NCBI RefSeq assembly: GCF_024713945.1
Contig: NW_027461520.1
Location: 248,001-312,000 of the forward strand
From: Dermatophagoides farinae
Taxonomy: Eukaryota; Arthropoda; Arachnida; Sarcoptiformes; Pyroglyphidae
DNA: 64,000 bases
Direction of reading: 5' to 3'
Part shown: positions 1-10,100 of the stretch, piece after piece
How positions within the stretch are numbered: the stretch's first letter is position 1
How the letters are laid out: every line of letters starts with the position of its first letter
Position numbers and translations under genes: made by a program
The notes under the pieces: model-generated
What the model saw: only the letters and a program-made list of their open reading frames with translations
Told to the model about the DNA's origin: nothing
Databases searched by the model: none

Positions 1-85
1 TGAATAAATTAGTAGATTCTAAACAGTCTTTATTTGGCCTTCCTCGTTGTTGTCGACAATGATCGTCAACTTTCGAGTTACACAT
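1..85 (-). CDS. Possible partial gene cut by left edge
   Basis: A minus-strand frame starts at an ATG at 85 and stays open for 28 codons to the window edge. The visible peptide is basic and cysteine-containing and includes a QQRGRP stretch resembling an AT-hook core. The same frame is open for several codons upstream of this ATG, after a plausible AG acceptor, so an earlier 5' exon is possible. Only a fragment is visible and chance openness cannot be excluded. No function is assigned. Confidence 0.25.
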   Translation of the reverse strand, partial: MCNSKVDDHCRQQRGRPNKDCLESTNLF

Positions 86-267
86 CAACTTTTTTTCACC
101 AATACTATTTCAAGTACAACTTCAACTTGTCTCAAAAAGGTTAAACGTACAAAAGTCGTAAGCCATGCTTAAAAATAAAGATTATACGATAAATAATATT
201 TTTTATTTTTTATAATTATAAATTATTATGTTTATTAAATATAAAATTTCAGATAAAAAAATTAATA

Positions 268-1269
268 ATGAGCAACGTAGACTTAGCAATAACACTTAAA
301 AATCAAGGTAACGAAGCTTACAAGGCTAGGAACTTTGAAGAGGCTGAAAAGCTTTACAAACAGGCTTATGAACAAGACGAAACTAATTTAATGATACTTT
401 TCAATCTAGCAGCAGTGTACATGGAACAAAAACGATACGATGAGGGTATTGAAGTTATTAACAAGGCTTTAGAAAAGCGTCTCGAAGTAAGATTACCATA
501 TACTCAAGTGGCAAAGCTACACGAGAGATTAGCCAAAATATACTTGGCAATAGAAAACTATGACGAAGCTATACAATGTTATAAGAACGCTTTGCTTGAA
601 GTTCAAGACAAGAAATATCGCTTAGCTTTAAAAGAAATAGAACGTCTTCGAGATGAGATAGCTCGGAAGGAATACATAAATCCTGAAATTGCTGAACAAC
701 ACAAGCTAAAAGGTAATGAATATTTCAAGGCTAAAGATTTTCCAGCAGCGAAAGCAGAATACGATGAAGCAATAAAGAGAAATCCACAAGACCCAAAACT
801 TTACAGTAACAGGGCTGCAGCTTTTTCAAGCTTACTTGAATTTCCATGTGCATTAAAAGATTGCGAAAAAGCTTTAGAATTAGACCCCAATTTTGTTAAA
901 GCTTATAGCCGCAAAGGGTACTGTTACTTACAAATGAAGAATTATAAAAAAGCTAAAGAGGCTTATTCAGCTGGTTTAAAGATTGATTCGAATAGTAATG
1001 AATGTAGGGCAGGACTTCAAAACGTACAAATGGCGATCATGCAACAGATGTACGAAAAACCTAATGAAGAACAAATGGCTAGAGCCATGGCTGACCCAGA
1101 AGTTTCAGCTATTATAAACGATCCACAAATGCAAATGATTTTGAAATCTATCAGCGAATCCCCGGCCAAGATTGCTCAATATATGGCTGACCCTAAAATA
1201 AGCGGTGCTATTGAAACGCTGATTTCAGCTGGAGTTCTTCGTTTCGGATCTCCAGAATCAACGAATTAG
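268..1269 (+). CDS. STI1: HOP/STI1 Hsp90 co-chaperone lacking TPR1
   Basis: This 333-residue protein matches the C-terminal half of Hop/Sti1, the cytosolic adaptor linking Hsp70 to Hsp90. Residues 5-130 form a TPR2A-like three-repeat domain. It keeps the five carboxylate-clamp positions that bind the Hsp90 MEEVD tail: K11, N15, N46, K83 and R87. Residues 140-255 form TPR2B and end in a typical YSNRAA...KALELDP repeat. The last 60 residues form a DP2 domain with two DPE/DPQ-type motifs. Family members usually add an N-terminal TPR1-DP1 of about 200 residues that binds Hsp70, and none is present. The ATG at 268 starts right at TPR2A. Family assignment is firm; the absence of TPR1 could only be questioned if an unseen upstream exon exists, and the short upstream stretch shows none. 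Confidence 0.93.
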   Translation: MSNVDLAITLKNQGNEAYKARNFEEAEKLYKQAYEQDETNLMILFNLAAVYMEQKRYDEGIEVINKALEKRLEVRLPYTQVAKLHERLAKIYLAIENYDEAIQCYKNALLEVQDKKYRLALKEIERLRDEIARKEYINPEIAEQHKLKGNEYFKAKDFPAAKAEYDEAIKRNPQDPKLYSNRAAAFSSLLEFPCALKDCEKALELDPNFVKAYSRKGYCYLQMKNYKKAKEAYSAGLKIDSNSNECRAGLQNVQMAIMQQMYEKPNEEQMARAMADPEVSAIINDPQMQMILKSISESPAKIAQYMADPKISGAIETLISAGVLRFGSPESTN

Positions 1270-1443
1270 TGATAATTTATAACCTATGCTTTTTTCATTA
1301 TCATTGATTTTTTTTTATTATTTGTTAGAAAATATTGAAATATCTTTGATGTAAAGGAATGTTATTTTAAAGCTAAATCTTTCTACAGTAGATTCACATT
1401 AAAAGATAAGATTGGGGGTAATTCAGTGTGAATTTTTAATTTT

Positions 1444-2556
1444 ATGGCCGAACAACTACAAGAAACTGATCCAATAAGTTATGTGGTGGTTGAAGCTATT
1501 TGTCAATTATTTAACAACATAGAAACAAACAATATACCCATCAGTGAATTAGAAATTGAAGCTAGGCTAGGTTTCATCAAGGACTATTTTTCCAATTCGC
1601 GATTAAAGCTTCCGACAAAAACCGAAGTGCTAATCAATGATGAAAAAAATCAAGAACACCGAACTATTTTTGAAGGTTCCATTCCGTATAATTCAGCAAA
1701 ATTACTAGCCAGTTATTTTGTGACAAATTTTGGTTTACCAAATAATGCGTTTGATTTTATGATAGAAGAAGAAACAAACGAAGCTTTGTCTAAAATCTTT
1801 CCTCATACTTATTCAAAAACGTTAGTTAATATTTATAAACTTAAGAATTGTACGGCAAGAGCGATTACTGATATTAAAACTAAAAAAATAGTTGAATCCA
1901 ATAACAAATATAATTATGATGTTTTCAACATTTACAGTGGTTATGTCGTATCTCAAAATGAAGATGATAACAACGAAAATATTATCGATACTAATGATGT
2001 ATTGGACAATCTTTGCCACTATCGAATCAAGTTTAATAGGGAGAAATTTGTACCTTTAGAAGACTTTGAATTTGATCATGATTTTAAATCAAAATACAAC
2101 ATTTTGTCAAGCAGAGAAAGGGAACGTTATTCAATCAAATTAAACGATTTTTACCAAATTGATTTCACCAAAGTTAACTCGAGAAATCAAATTGTTTATG
2201 AAGTTGAAGTTGAAATTAATTGTGTAACGATTTATGAAATTTATAAAAATAGTGGAGGTAATAAAAATGCAATTTCATTATATATCGTCACGTTTTTAAA
2301 CATTGTACGTCAGTTGATAGCATTACTAAACAATACTAACATTCAAAACAGAGAAAGTAATGAGATAACAAACGATTTGTTTTTTACCAACCTTGATAAT
2401 TGTGCTATGTCAAAAAGTCAATATGAACACTATCGAAACAATGTATCGTCAATCGTTCCTTTAATTGGAAGTTTCGCAAATTCTGCTAAACTACGTGATC
2501 TACCTATAACTAACACAAATGTTTTGAAAATAAATAAATACCATAACAATTTGTAA
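1444..2556 (+). CDS. mRNA-capping RNA 5'-triphosphatase, Cet1/TTM type
   Basis: This is a 370-residue single-exon protein of the metal-dependent triphosphate tunnel family. That family removes the gamma phosphate from nascent mRNA as the first step of capping. The hallmarks are an N-terminal ELEIEARLG strand (about residues 36-44) carrying the metal-binding glutamates, a basic strand SRERERYSIKL (about 223-233), and a distal YEVEVEI strand (about 256-262) supplying further glutamates. A long acidic, Asn-rich insert sits around residues 170-190. Apicomplexans and fungi use this fold rather than the animal cysteine phosphatase type. No guanylyltransferase domain is fused. It lies tail-to-tail with another 370-residue protein of unclear family. 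Confidence 0.8.
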   Translation: MAEQLQETDPISYVVVEAICQLFNNIETNNIPISELEIEARLGFIKDYFSNSRLKLPTKTEVLINDEKNQEHRTIFEGSIPYNSAKLLASYFVTNFGLPNNAFDFMIEEETNEALSKIFPHTYSKTLVNIYKLKNCTARAITDIKTKKIVESNNKYNYDVFNIYSGYVVSQNEDDNNENIIDTNDVLDNLCHYRIKFNREKFVPLEDFEFDHDFKSKYNILSSRERERYSIKLNDFYQIDFTKVNSRNQIVYEVEVEINCVTIYEIYKNSGGNKNAISLYIVTFLNIVRQLIALLNNTNIQNRESNEITNDLFFTNLDNCAMSKSQYEHYRNNVSSIVPLIGSFANSAKLRDLPITNTNVLKINKYHNNL

Positions 2557-2728
2557 ATATTACATTATTTTAATTGTCACATTGTCTTATGAATTTTAAG
2601 TTAAAACAATCTATTATCAATCTTAATAAAATTTTCAATATTATCTTACGTTTAAAATGTGAATCATACTTTTTTATTTAGGTTCACATTTGTTAATTAA
2701 CGATCGAGTTCAATACTGGTTAAAGACC

Positions 2729-3841
2729 TTAAAAATGTTTTTTTTGTTTTTTCGAAACATAATCGTACTCTTCATTATTTATAATGGGTAAATTAATATT
2801 TTTAATATAGCTATTTAAAGTACAGTTTGAATTAGGTACGTTGCAAAGATCCTGATTATTATATAAAAATCGGAAAAATCGACCGTTTGAGATATGTTGT
2901 AATATTTCGTGCAGCAGTATTGAATCATTCAAGATAAATTGAGAGTAGCAGTTTTCTCTGACTATGTTATTAGAAGTATTTTTGAAAATTATTTGAGACG
3001 AATCATTTTGACTTAATAATTTATAAACTAATCTTTCTGATACTAACATTTGAATAAAGGTTAATAAATTAACTATCAGATCATTAATGCGTACCTGCAC
3101 TTGTTCCGGGTCATTTTTCATTGTTTCGAGTAAGATTATTTTCGAGTCTACAAGAAATATGTTTTTAGAGATGTTGACGAAATCAAAAATATGCAAGAAA
3201 TTCTCAATCGAAACTTCTACTGTAAAATTTGATTTTTCATCAAATTCATTTATTTTGACTTCTAGTTTACAAGAATCTAGAGAATTTCCATTTGCATAGT
3301 TGAGCTGAAATTCATCAAATCCAAGTCCAGGAAAACAATCGATCTGGATGGTTGAAACCGTAGAAAATTTTTTTGGATAATTATTAGACAAATTAGCATT
3401 AAACAATGTTTGCGTTGAGTTACGGAAAAAACAGTTTTCCTGAACTGTGTCATGAGATATATTCATGCTGCGGAATTCGTTGATATTTTCGCTCAATGAG
3501 CATAACGTATTTGTAATTTTATCTAGAAAGAGTTGTGTTATCGCGTTATTACTGAAAGAATCGTAAACATTTATTGGTTTTAACTTGTTGTTTGTGTTTG
3601 TTAAACTATATTCATTGCTCTGATGACCTTCATAAAACTTTATTCCAGCTATGTTTGGTGTTGAATTTAAAGTATCATTATCATTATCTGTCGTTGTTAA
3701 ATAATCGATTACTAAATTTTGTATCTGATCTAACGACGTGGTGTTATGTTTATAAGTAAAATCAAATTTTTTTTTTTGTTTTCTATTTCTTGGGCGTACA
3801 AACTTATATAGTAATTTTGTAATGTACATCTTAAAATACAT
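2729..3841 (-). CDS. Unknown 370-residue protein, next to RNA triphosphatase
   Basis: A single-exon gene convergent with the RNA triphosphatase and of identical length (370 aa). I do not recognise its family. The N terminus is basic, followed by a polar Asn/Thr-rich stretch. The middle contains two beta-strand-like segments (CKLEVKIN and FTVEVSIEN) and then a hydrophobic helix-rich region (LIVNLLTFIQMLVSERL). The order of a glutamate-rich strand pair followed by a helix resembles the 3' half of its neighbour, so a degenerate tunnel-family paralogue is conceivable. The paired metal-binding glutamates at the N terminus are not evident. No signal peptide or transmembrane segment is obvious. Confidence 0.65.
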   Translation of the reverse strand: MYFKMYITKLLYKFVRPRNRKQKKKFDFTYKHNTTSLDQIQNLVIDYLTTTDNDNDTLNSTPNIAGIKFYEGHQSNEYSLTNTNNKLKPINVYDSFSNNAITQLFLDKITNTLCSLSENINEFRSMNISHDTVQENCFFRNSTQTLFNANLSNNYPKKFSTVSTIQIDCFPGLGFDEFQLNYANGNSLDSCKLEVKINEFDEKSNFTVEVSIENFLHIFDFVNISKNIFLVDSKIILLETMKNDPEQVQVRINDLIVNLLTFIQMLVSERLVYKLLSQNDSSQIIFKNTSNNIVRENCYSQFILNDSILLHEILQHISNGRFFRFLYNNQDLCNVPNSNCTLNSYIKNINLPIINNEEYDYVSKKQKKHF

Positions 3842-4082
3842 TTACGTTTTATTTCGGAAGAAAATCTGACATAAAAGTGTAACTTGATGATTTAATAATT
3901 CTAATAGAAAAATCTTTACAATATTAACAAACGGTTGTTATAGTTGTAAAATTTCTCACACAATTTTAGAATGTGTAAATATTCAATCTAAATCTGGATC
4001 TAAGCTTGTCTTTACAGTTTTAATATAACGTTATAATCATGTCTGAATTAATATAAAATTGATATGTGAATCTAATTAATCA
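3842..4082. other. AT-rich spacer
   Basis: About 240 bases between the promoter side of one minus-strand gene and the 3' end of the next. I see only AT-rich sequence here: no open frame, RNA gene or repeat. It probably holds the promoter and 5' UTR of the 370-residue protein. Confidence 0.5.
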
Positions 4083-4595
4083 TCAAATCTGATCAGTATT
4101 CCGAGAAAGCGGCCCCATCGAAGCTGGGTTAATTAATCCTAAAGGATCCATATAAGCTATTCCACTCATCGGGAATATTAAATCAGCATTTGGCTGAATA
4201 CACGACTTGTTTCTAAAATAGCTTTGATCTGGTATAGCATCGAATCTTTTAGTTAAATTAGTACTTGTACTTCCTTTTGGCCAGCCACTTGGAAGTTCGC
4301 CAATAACTTTTTTATTTTTAAAAATATCATTACTGTTGGCGTTATGTTCATTAAAATTATTTTTGACTGGTTCCGAATTCTGAGTAGTTGTCTGATTTAG
4401 TGAATCACTAGTTTTCAAACTTTCCATTTTGTCCTGATCACAGTTAGCAGTGTTTGTTTTTCCTTGTTTCTTGGACCACTGATCCTTGCTCTTAAACCTG
4501 TTAAAACTATTTTTTTTTTTTAGTTGTTGATTATTATTATTGGATGTCGAATTGGCATTGTTATTATCTGTGACGTCCGAGTTTGACATATTCAT
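4083..4595 (-). CDS. Hypothetical low-complexity protein, 170 aa
   Basis: A polar protein starting MNMSNSDV, with two nearby in-frame methionines. The first 100 residues are rich in Asn, Ser, Lys and Gln and probably disordered. The C-terminal third is less biased, with a GELPSGWPKGS segment and a PMSGIAYMDPLGLINPASMGP segment that look like a short conserved linear region. No catalytic motif, signal peptide or membrane segment is visible. It is divergently arranged with the PKA regulatory subunit gene, with about 110 bases between start codons, so they may share a promoter region. Function unknown. Confidence 0.6.
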   Translation of the reverse strand: MNMSNSDVTDNNNANSTSNNNNQQLKKKNSFNRFKSKDQWSKKQGKTNTANCDQDKMESLKTSDSLNQTTTQNSEPVKNNFNEHNANSNDIFKNKKVIGELPSGWPKGSTSTNLTKRFDAIPDQSYFRNKSCIQPNADLIFPMSGIAYMDPLGLINPASMGPLSRNTDQI

Positions 4596-4705
4596 TATAA
4601 TTATATTACACGTAAAAATATTCTAATAATCGCATGTTGACATGCCATGATAAAAATTAATGTAGAAATGAATTTCTTTGATTATTTGCTAAATTAATTT
4701 ATTTC

Positions 4706-5681
4706 ATGAATTTATCAGGTTCATTTGTTGACGAAAATCCTCAATATGTAAGTTAACTGAATCACAGTTGTGTTTCAAAATAAAAAATATTTTTAGAAAA
4801 AATTTGAAAGTGCAAGAAGAGTAGCAATAAGTGAAGAATGCGGCATCGAAGAAGAAGATTTTGTTTATCCGGTATATAAGAAAACTGAGCAAGAACGAAT
4901 AGAGCTTGAGAAACTAATTTTAAATACATTTCCATGCAATACTGTAACTGCTGATAAAAGAGATATATTAATTGATGCGTTTGAGTCAATTAATTTTAAA
5001 AAAGATGATGTGCTGATGAAAGAAGGTGATTATGGAGATGCATTATTTATTATAGCAGAGGGAGAAGTCAGTGTTTTTAAAAATATCGATGGTGAAAACA
5101 AACTTGTAAACAAGATGTTTAAAGATAGCATTGTAGGTGAACTCGCATTACTATATTCTTCCCCTAGATTAGCTACAGTTATTGCAAGTGAAAATACCAG
5201 ATGCTGGAAATTGGAGCGACCTGTATTCCGTAAGTTAGTTAGGGAGTCAGTGGTGGAAAAAAATAAAAAATACATGGAATATCTTAACAAAATTGAGTTA
5301 CTTCAGCATCTTGATATATCGAAAAAAATACAGTTGACAGATGTATTGCACGAAGTATTTTTTGAACCCAATGCAATTATTATAAAAGAAGGTGACGTTG
5401 GAGATAAAATATATATGCTTATTAAAGGCAAAGCTAAAGCCCTCCGTCACGAAAACGGAAAAGAAGTTTTGTTGAAAGTATATAATGATTACGCATATTT
5501 CGGAGAACTAGCGTTATTGAACAACGAAAAAAGAAAGGCAACAGTTATAGCTGTCACCAAATGTCATTGTTTGTATTTAAAAATAAATGCTTTTTATAGA
5601 TTAACAGGCCCAGTTAAAAAAATTTTGAGAGAACGAGCAAAAATAATTTATAGCTCTAATGCTGAAGAATCTAGCATTTAA
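4706..5681 (+). CDS. PKAR: cAMP-dependent protein kinase regulatory subunit
   Basis: Two exons, 4706-4747 and 4797-5681, are separated by a 49-nt GTAAGT...TTTTAG intron and give 308 residues. Residues 21-26 read RRVAIS, a type-I pseudosubstrate (Ala at the phospho-acceptor position) that blocks the catalytic subunit until cAMP binds. Two cyclic-nucleotide domains follow. Each has a phosphate-binding cassette of the GELAL...R-ATV type, with the key Glu and Arg (E129 and R138 in the first). The family usually has about 370 residues because of an N-terminal dimerisation/docking domain. Only 20 residues precede the pseudosubstrate here, and the divergent neighbour leaves no room for another exon. 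It should bind cAMP and inhibit PKA, but probably does not dimerise or dock to AKAPs in the usual way. Confidence 0.9.
4748..4796 (+). other. Intron of PKA-R gene
   Basis: A 49-nt intron with GTAAGT donor and TTTTAG acceptor. Removing it joins an ATG exon of 14 codons in phase 0 to the exon carrying the pseudosubstrate and both cAMP domains. Confidence 0.85.
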
Positions 5682-5803
5682 TTTACAACTTTAAGTTGTT
5701 TGTTGATTAAAACTTCTTTTATTAAGCACGATATCTGTGCTTGGATAAACAAATAATATGATATGATTTCATTATAATTTTAGATATTTTCTTATAATTT
5801 TGA

Positions 5804-7150
5804 ATGAGTTGTGAAATATCAGATTATAATCGATGCTACGAGCCAATTTTACTTAATGAGTGTGTAACTAGTTTAGTTTGTTTATTAAGTTACAACATCA
5901 ATGGACTAGCTAATTTTGAAACAAAAATTTCACTAAAAGAATTTTGGACCGAATTTCAAGTTAACGCTAGCCGTGAATTTAAAAAAATTGATAACGGTGG
6001 TAAAAGTTGTAGTGTGATTTTAGGACTTCAAGAAACGAAAGTCAAAAATGCGATTTCTTCGCTACTTAATTTGAATAATTCTACGACTATTACTGCAAGT
6101 TCTTTGAACGCGTACGCAGGAGTTGCCTCATTGTTTAATAAGCAAAATTATGAAAAACTCGACACTTTATTCGTGTTGAAATTAGTATTTTGGTATTATG
6201 ATAATAATTTAATGTCAAAGAGCATGAAAATCAATTTAGACCAAATGACAAATGAAAATAAAAATTTGTTAAAAACCTTACTAATTAATGAAGGAAGAAT
6301 TAATGTATTTAAATTAGATAATTCTGTAGTTTTTATCAATTGTTACGTGCCGGCACGAAGAAATTGCACTAGATTGCTTGAGCGCTCTTTAGTGATATTA
6401 TTCCTATTTTTGCTCGTGCAATTATTAGCTGAAGAATGCAAACTTGGAGTGGTTCTTTTTGGAGACTTCAACGCAATCTATAATGAAAACGATTCTAACA
6501 GTGATCATGAAGAACTAGAACTATTCAAAATATTAATAGCAGAAACTGGAGTTGTTGATGTTTTTGCAGATATTGACGCGTTTACATTTTGGTTGCTTAG
6601 TGAAAACAATAGAATTAAAAACATCGGTAGTCGCTTAGACTATATTTTTTATAAATCCACAGAAAAACAAAAAATTAAAGTTATAAGTAAAGAACAACGT
6701 CAATATAATGGGTATAGTGACCACGATGCATTGTTTACGTGTTTTATTACAACAAGTTATGAAAAATTGTCATTATATGAACAGATATCTAAATTGCCGG
6801 GTCTGCCTAAGAAATTATTAGATCAACTTGTTGCTACAAAAAAATTGACTCAACACGTTAATCAGTCAACTTTATTAAATTTTTGCAGCACACAAGCCAA
6901 AGAAAATTCTATACCAATAAAATCAAATGTCTCTGACATCAATAAAGTTAATAAAAACAATTATAACTACCAGAGGAATGATCAAAAAAAATCATTGAGA
7001 AAAACTAATCTCATGTTGAGCACTAACATAAAATGTAGTAAACATTCAGTTTTTTGCCTTGTTCGCAGAGTGAAAAAAAAAGGATTAAACAATGGCAGGT
7101 TTTTTGCTTCTTGTCCAAATAATGATTGTGACTTTTTTCGCTGGATATAA
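5804..7150 (+). CDS. APEX2: AP endonuclease 2 with C-terminal GRF zinc finger
   Basis: 448 residues of the exonuclease III/APE family, which incises abasic DNA and removes 3' blocks in base-excision repair. The ordered motifs are SYNINGL near residue 30, GLQETK near 80 (metal-binding Glu), NCYVPA near 180, GDFNA near 220, SRLDYIFY near 280 and SDHDAL near 310 (the catalytic Asp-His pair). The last 40 residues form a zf-GRF (C-x-H...C...GRFFASCP...CDFFRW). That ssDNA-binding finger distinguishes APE2 from APE1. The region between, 320-400, is polar and poorly conserved. No clear PCNA-interacting box was found. Confidence 0.9.
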   Translation: MSCEISDYNRCYEPILLNECVTSLVCLLSYNINGLANFETKISLKEFWTEFQVNASREFKKIDNGGKSCSVILGLQETKVKNAISSLLNLNNSTTITASSLNAYAGVASLFNKQNYEKLDTLFVLKLVFWYYDNNLMSKSMKINLDQMTNENKNLLKTLLINEGRINVFKLDNSVVFINCYVPARRNCTRLLERSLVILFLFLLVQLLAEECKLGVVLFGDFNAIYNENDSNSDHEELELFKILIAETGVVDVFADIDAFTFWLLSENNRIKNIGSRLDYIFYKSTEKQKIKVISKEQRQYNGYSDHDALFTCFITTSYEKLSLYEQISKLPGLPKKLLDQLVATKKLTQHVNQSTLLNFCSTQAKENSIPIKSNVSDINKVNKNNYNYQRNDQKKSLRKTNLMLSTNIKCSKHSVFCLVRRVKKKGLNNGRFFASCPNNDCDFFRWI

Positions 7151-7188
7151 TTTTTATGATTTTATTAAAGAGAAAGTTATTTGTGCAA

Positions 7189-10100
7189 TCAATGACAATT
7201 TCTGTACAGTAACAAGTTTATATTTTCATATAAAAAGCGTTCACAAATTTTATTAACGCTACGATCATTATCATCTGACAGATAATCGTGTATATTAATA
7301 AGTGTATTTGAATCAATAGAATAGGGTAAAGAAAAAGAGTTTTTGTTGAAAAATAAAAGTGCTTTGCTGTATCCTGGACACTTAGAAATTTCAACGTATA
7401 ATAAACTAGAGTCTAGATATTTTTGATTGTAGTTTAGTTGTTGGTAGTGGGTAAAAGTCAAGTTCATGCATTTATAGCATTCAACCAACAAATTTAGTAT
7501 GATGGAGATCAGAGATTCATTGTTGAAGTTTTTAGACTTTCCTCGAAGAATGTTGAAATAGGCAGGCCGTTGTGCTTCAATGCACTTATAAATTACCTTC
7601 TCATTATTATTTCGTGATATTAAACCGTATACATCTCGAGGTCCTGCAATAGTCAAATCCATTCTGTGCTGGTTATAAGCATTAACATCTAGCAGTAAAT
7701 TATGTTTGAAAAGACATATTTTCATGAAACTTTCAAATAGCTGATATAGCTCTTCAAGGAATTCATTGAAAAGCACTTCATTATAAGTATTGATTCCAGG
7801 CAATACTCTGCGAGTAATTACTCTGAAGTAATTCTTAAATAACGTTGAGAATTGGTTGAAGTAGCCTGTCAAAGGAATTCTAGATATGTTAAGTGCTAGA
7901 GTTAAAAGACCATATGGTAATTTAGAGCCTGGCGTAAATATTTTATGCTGTATTAAATTGTAATAAGCTAAATAGCAATTTTCAGTAGTTTGTAATCTGG
8001 CCATAGATAAATCGTTCTTGAGCTGAACAGCTTGTATCGGAGGGTTGATTATTTTTTGTATACATTGAAAGTAAGAAGAAATGTATGAATTTAGCATGTT
8101 TTCCAATGTGGCCGAAAGAAGATTAGAGGCGTCTTCAGAAGATACCTTGTACGAATAGCCTTGCAAATGCTCGACAGAGTTATAAAATATACTTTCAATA
8201 ATTGATGGGAGACAAAGTGAAGAAACGATTTGAACGACATTGTAGCCGTATTCCACATTGGAACTAGTCGGTATATATATTGTAGACCGAGAATTCTCCG
8301 AATAGTTCTTGCGTAGTGCGTCATAATCCTTGAAGTGGCGGTGTTTTTGAAATTCTAAATGATGAAGGAGCCCTTTTTCAATAATGTATTTAATAATGAG
8401 CTCTCTAGCATATAGTGGACAACCGGGTAAATTCAAAACAGACGCTAAAATCTGGCAAAGAGATTTAATGTGGTCTAAATTTAGTAACTGTAAACTGATA
8501 GATAGCGAAACAAACGAACTAACAGCTGAAAGAAGTTTTTGCAAATCAGTTCTAAACAATTTGTTTAATTTAATTAACGAGTTGTCTTTTAAAACATAAG
8601 AATACTGATCTGATTGATATATAACTTTCATAATATCTTCTACATCGATAAGTTTCATTTTGCTGGCACTATTACGAAGAACATCGTCTCCTATAAACAT
8701 TACCACATTGTAGAGTTTGCTGTCCTTGGGAGCTTGAAAGGCAGTTTCGAAAAATGTGAATAAAGTTTTCAGCAATAACGGAGTATACAAAGTAAGGAAA
8801 TCAGTAAGTGGATGTTGTACCTCAAAGTCGCACTTGCTAAAATGCATCTTCAGTTGCTTGACAAAGCCATACTCAGCTGCAACCATTAAGTTGGAAGGAA
8901 TGACAACATAATTACACATGTTTTCCAAACAGTTTATCAAATTGATAAAAGAAGGATTTGAGGATCCCATAGAACAACGATACGTAAGCAAGTAGTTAGT
9001 CATAGTCTGATGATTGTAAACTTGACTTTCCATTGAAGAAATGCTTTTTTTGATCATTTCAGACATATATTTATTGATTGTATTTCTGATGATATCGTAT
9101 GAGCCAAATGATATAATTATACTCACAATTATATCGATATATATTTCATATCGAGGACAGTTCGGTTGAATATTTACCATGAAAGCTTGAATTAACATAT
9201 TTGCTTCTTCTTGAGCTTTATTCGTCTGGATTTTAATATTCGCGTTCTTACTTTCTTCAAGTGTATAGTCGCGTTTGATGATATACATATCTTTAATCAG
9301 TTCAGAATATTTGCGGCACAAGATGTAATAACTGTCCATGTAGCTTTTCGTGGAAGACTCTAGTTTAACGAAAAGTCTAATTGAACATAATTTGGCTAAT
9401 GTTTTTCTCATTTGCTCAGAAAATTCATATTGAGAAGACAAATTAACAAAACGAACTATTAGTTTGAACGTTTCAATTCTTTTTAATTCAAGTGATATTG
9501 TGCGTTGATCAAGATCAAGTAATACTGTATTCCACTGGAATTGGAGATTTTGAGTAGCAACATCAAGTTTAGTAAAGTTTCGAGAAATCAAACTCGCTGT
9601 TATATCTAAAATAAGAGATACAAAAGCCGTTTCTATGTTTTTAGGAGCATTAGATTGTATATACATACCTCGAGTTAAAATTGACGTAAGGCTGTTGCAG
9701 TAACCGAAAAGAAGTGCCACTGGGCAATTTATCAAGGGAAAATTAGTTTCAATATATTTGTCGTTAAACGAGAAAAGACTCACAATCTTTTGAATAAAGA
9801 CGCCGATGTGTTCTTTGAGTTTTTGAACGTTTTCTGGAGTACCATATTTCATCATGTTTGATAAGAAAGTAGCTATTTCAATGTTAATTAAATTGTAGGT
9901 TTGCTTTAAAACGTAAAGAATAGGTTTATCTGTATTCATTAAATTTATTGCTTCTTCCACATTATCTGACCATGAACGAGATGTATTGATTAAGTTAGTT
10001 TGAACGCCTGCTCCGTTGAAAATTGTCTGGCTCAGTTGGAAAAAGTATTGATCTAAACTAGGAAATGAGTGCTCAGCAGGGTTAACCACCCTAGCTAAGA

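Noticed and set aside
4762-4989. 75-codon minus-strand frame rich in Leu and Phe
   Set aside because: It is antisense to the second exon and intron of the PKA regulatory subunit.
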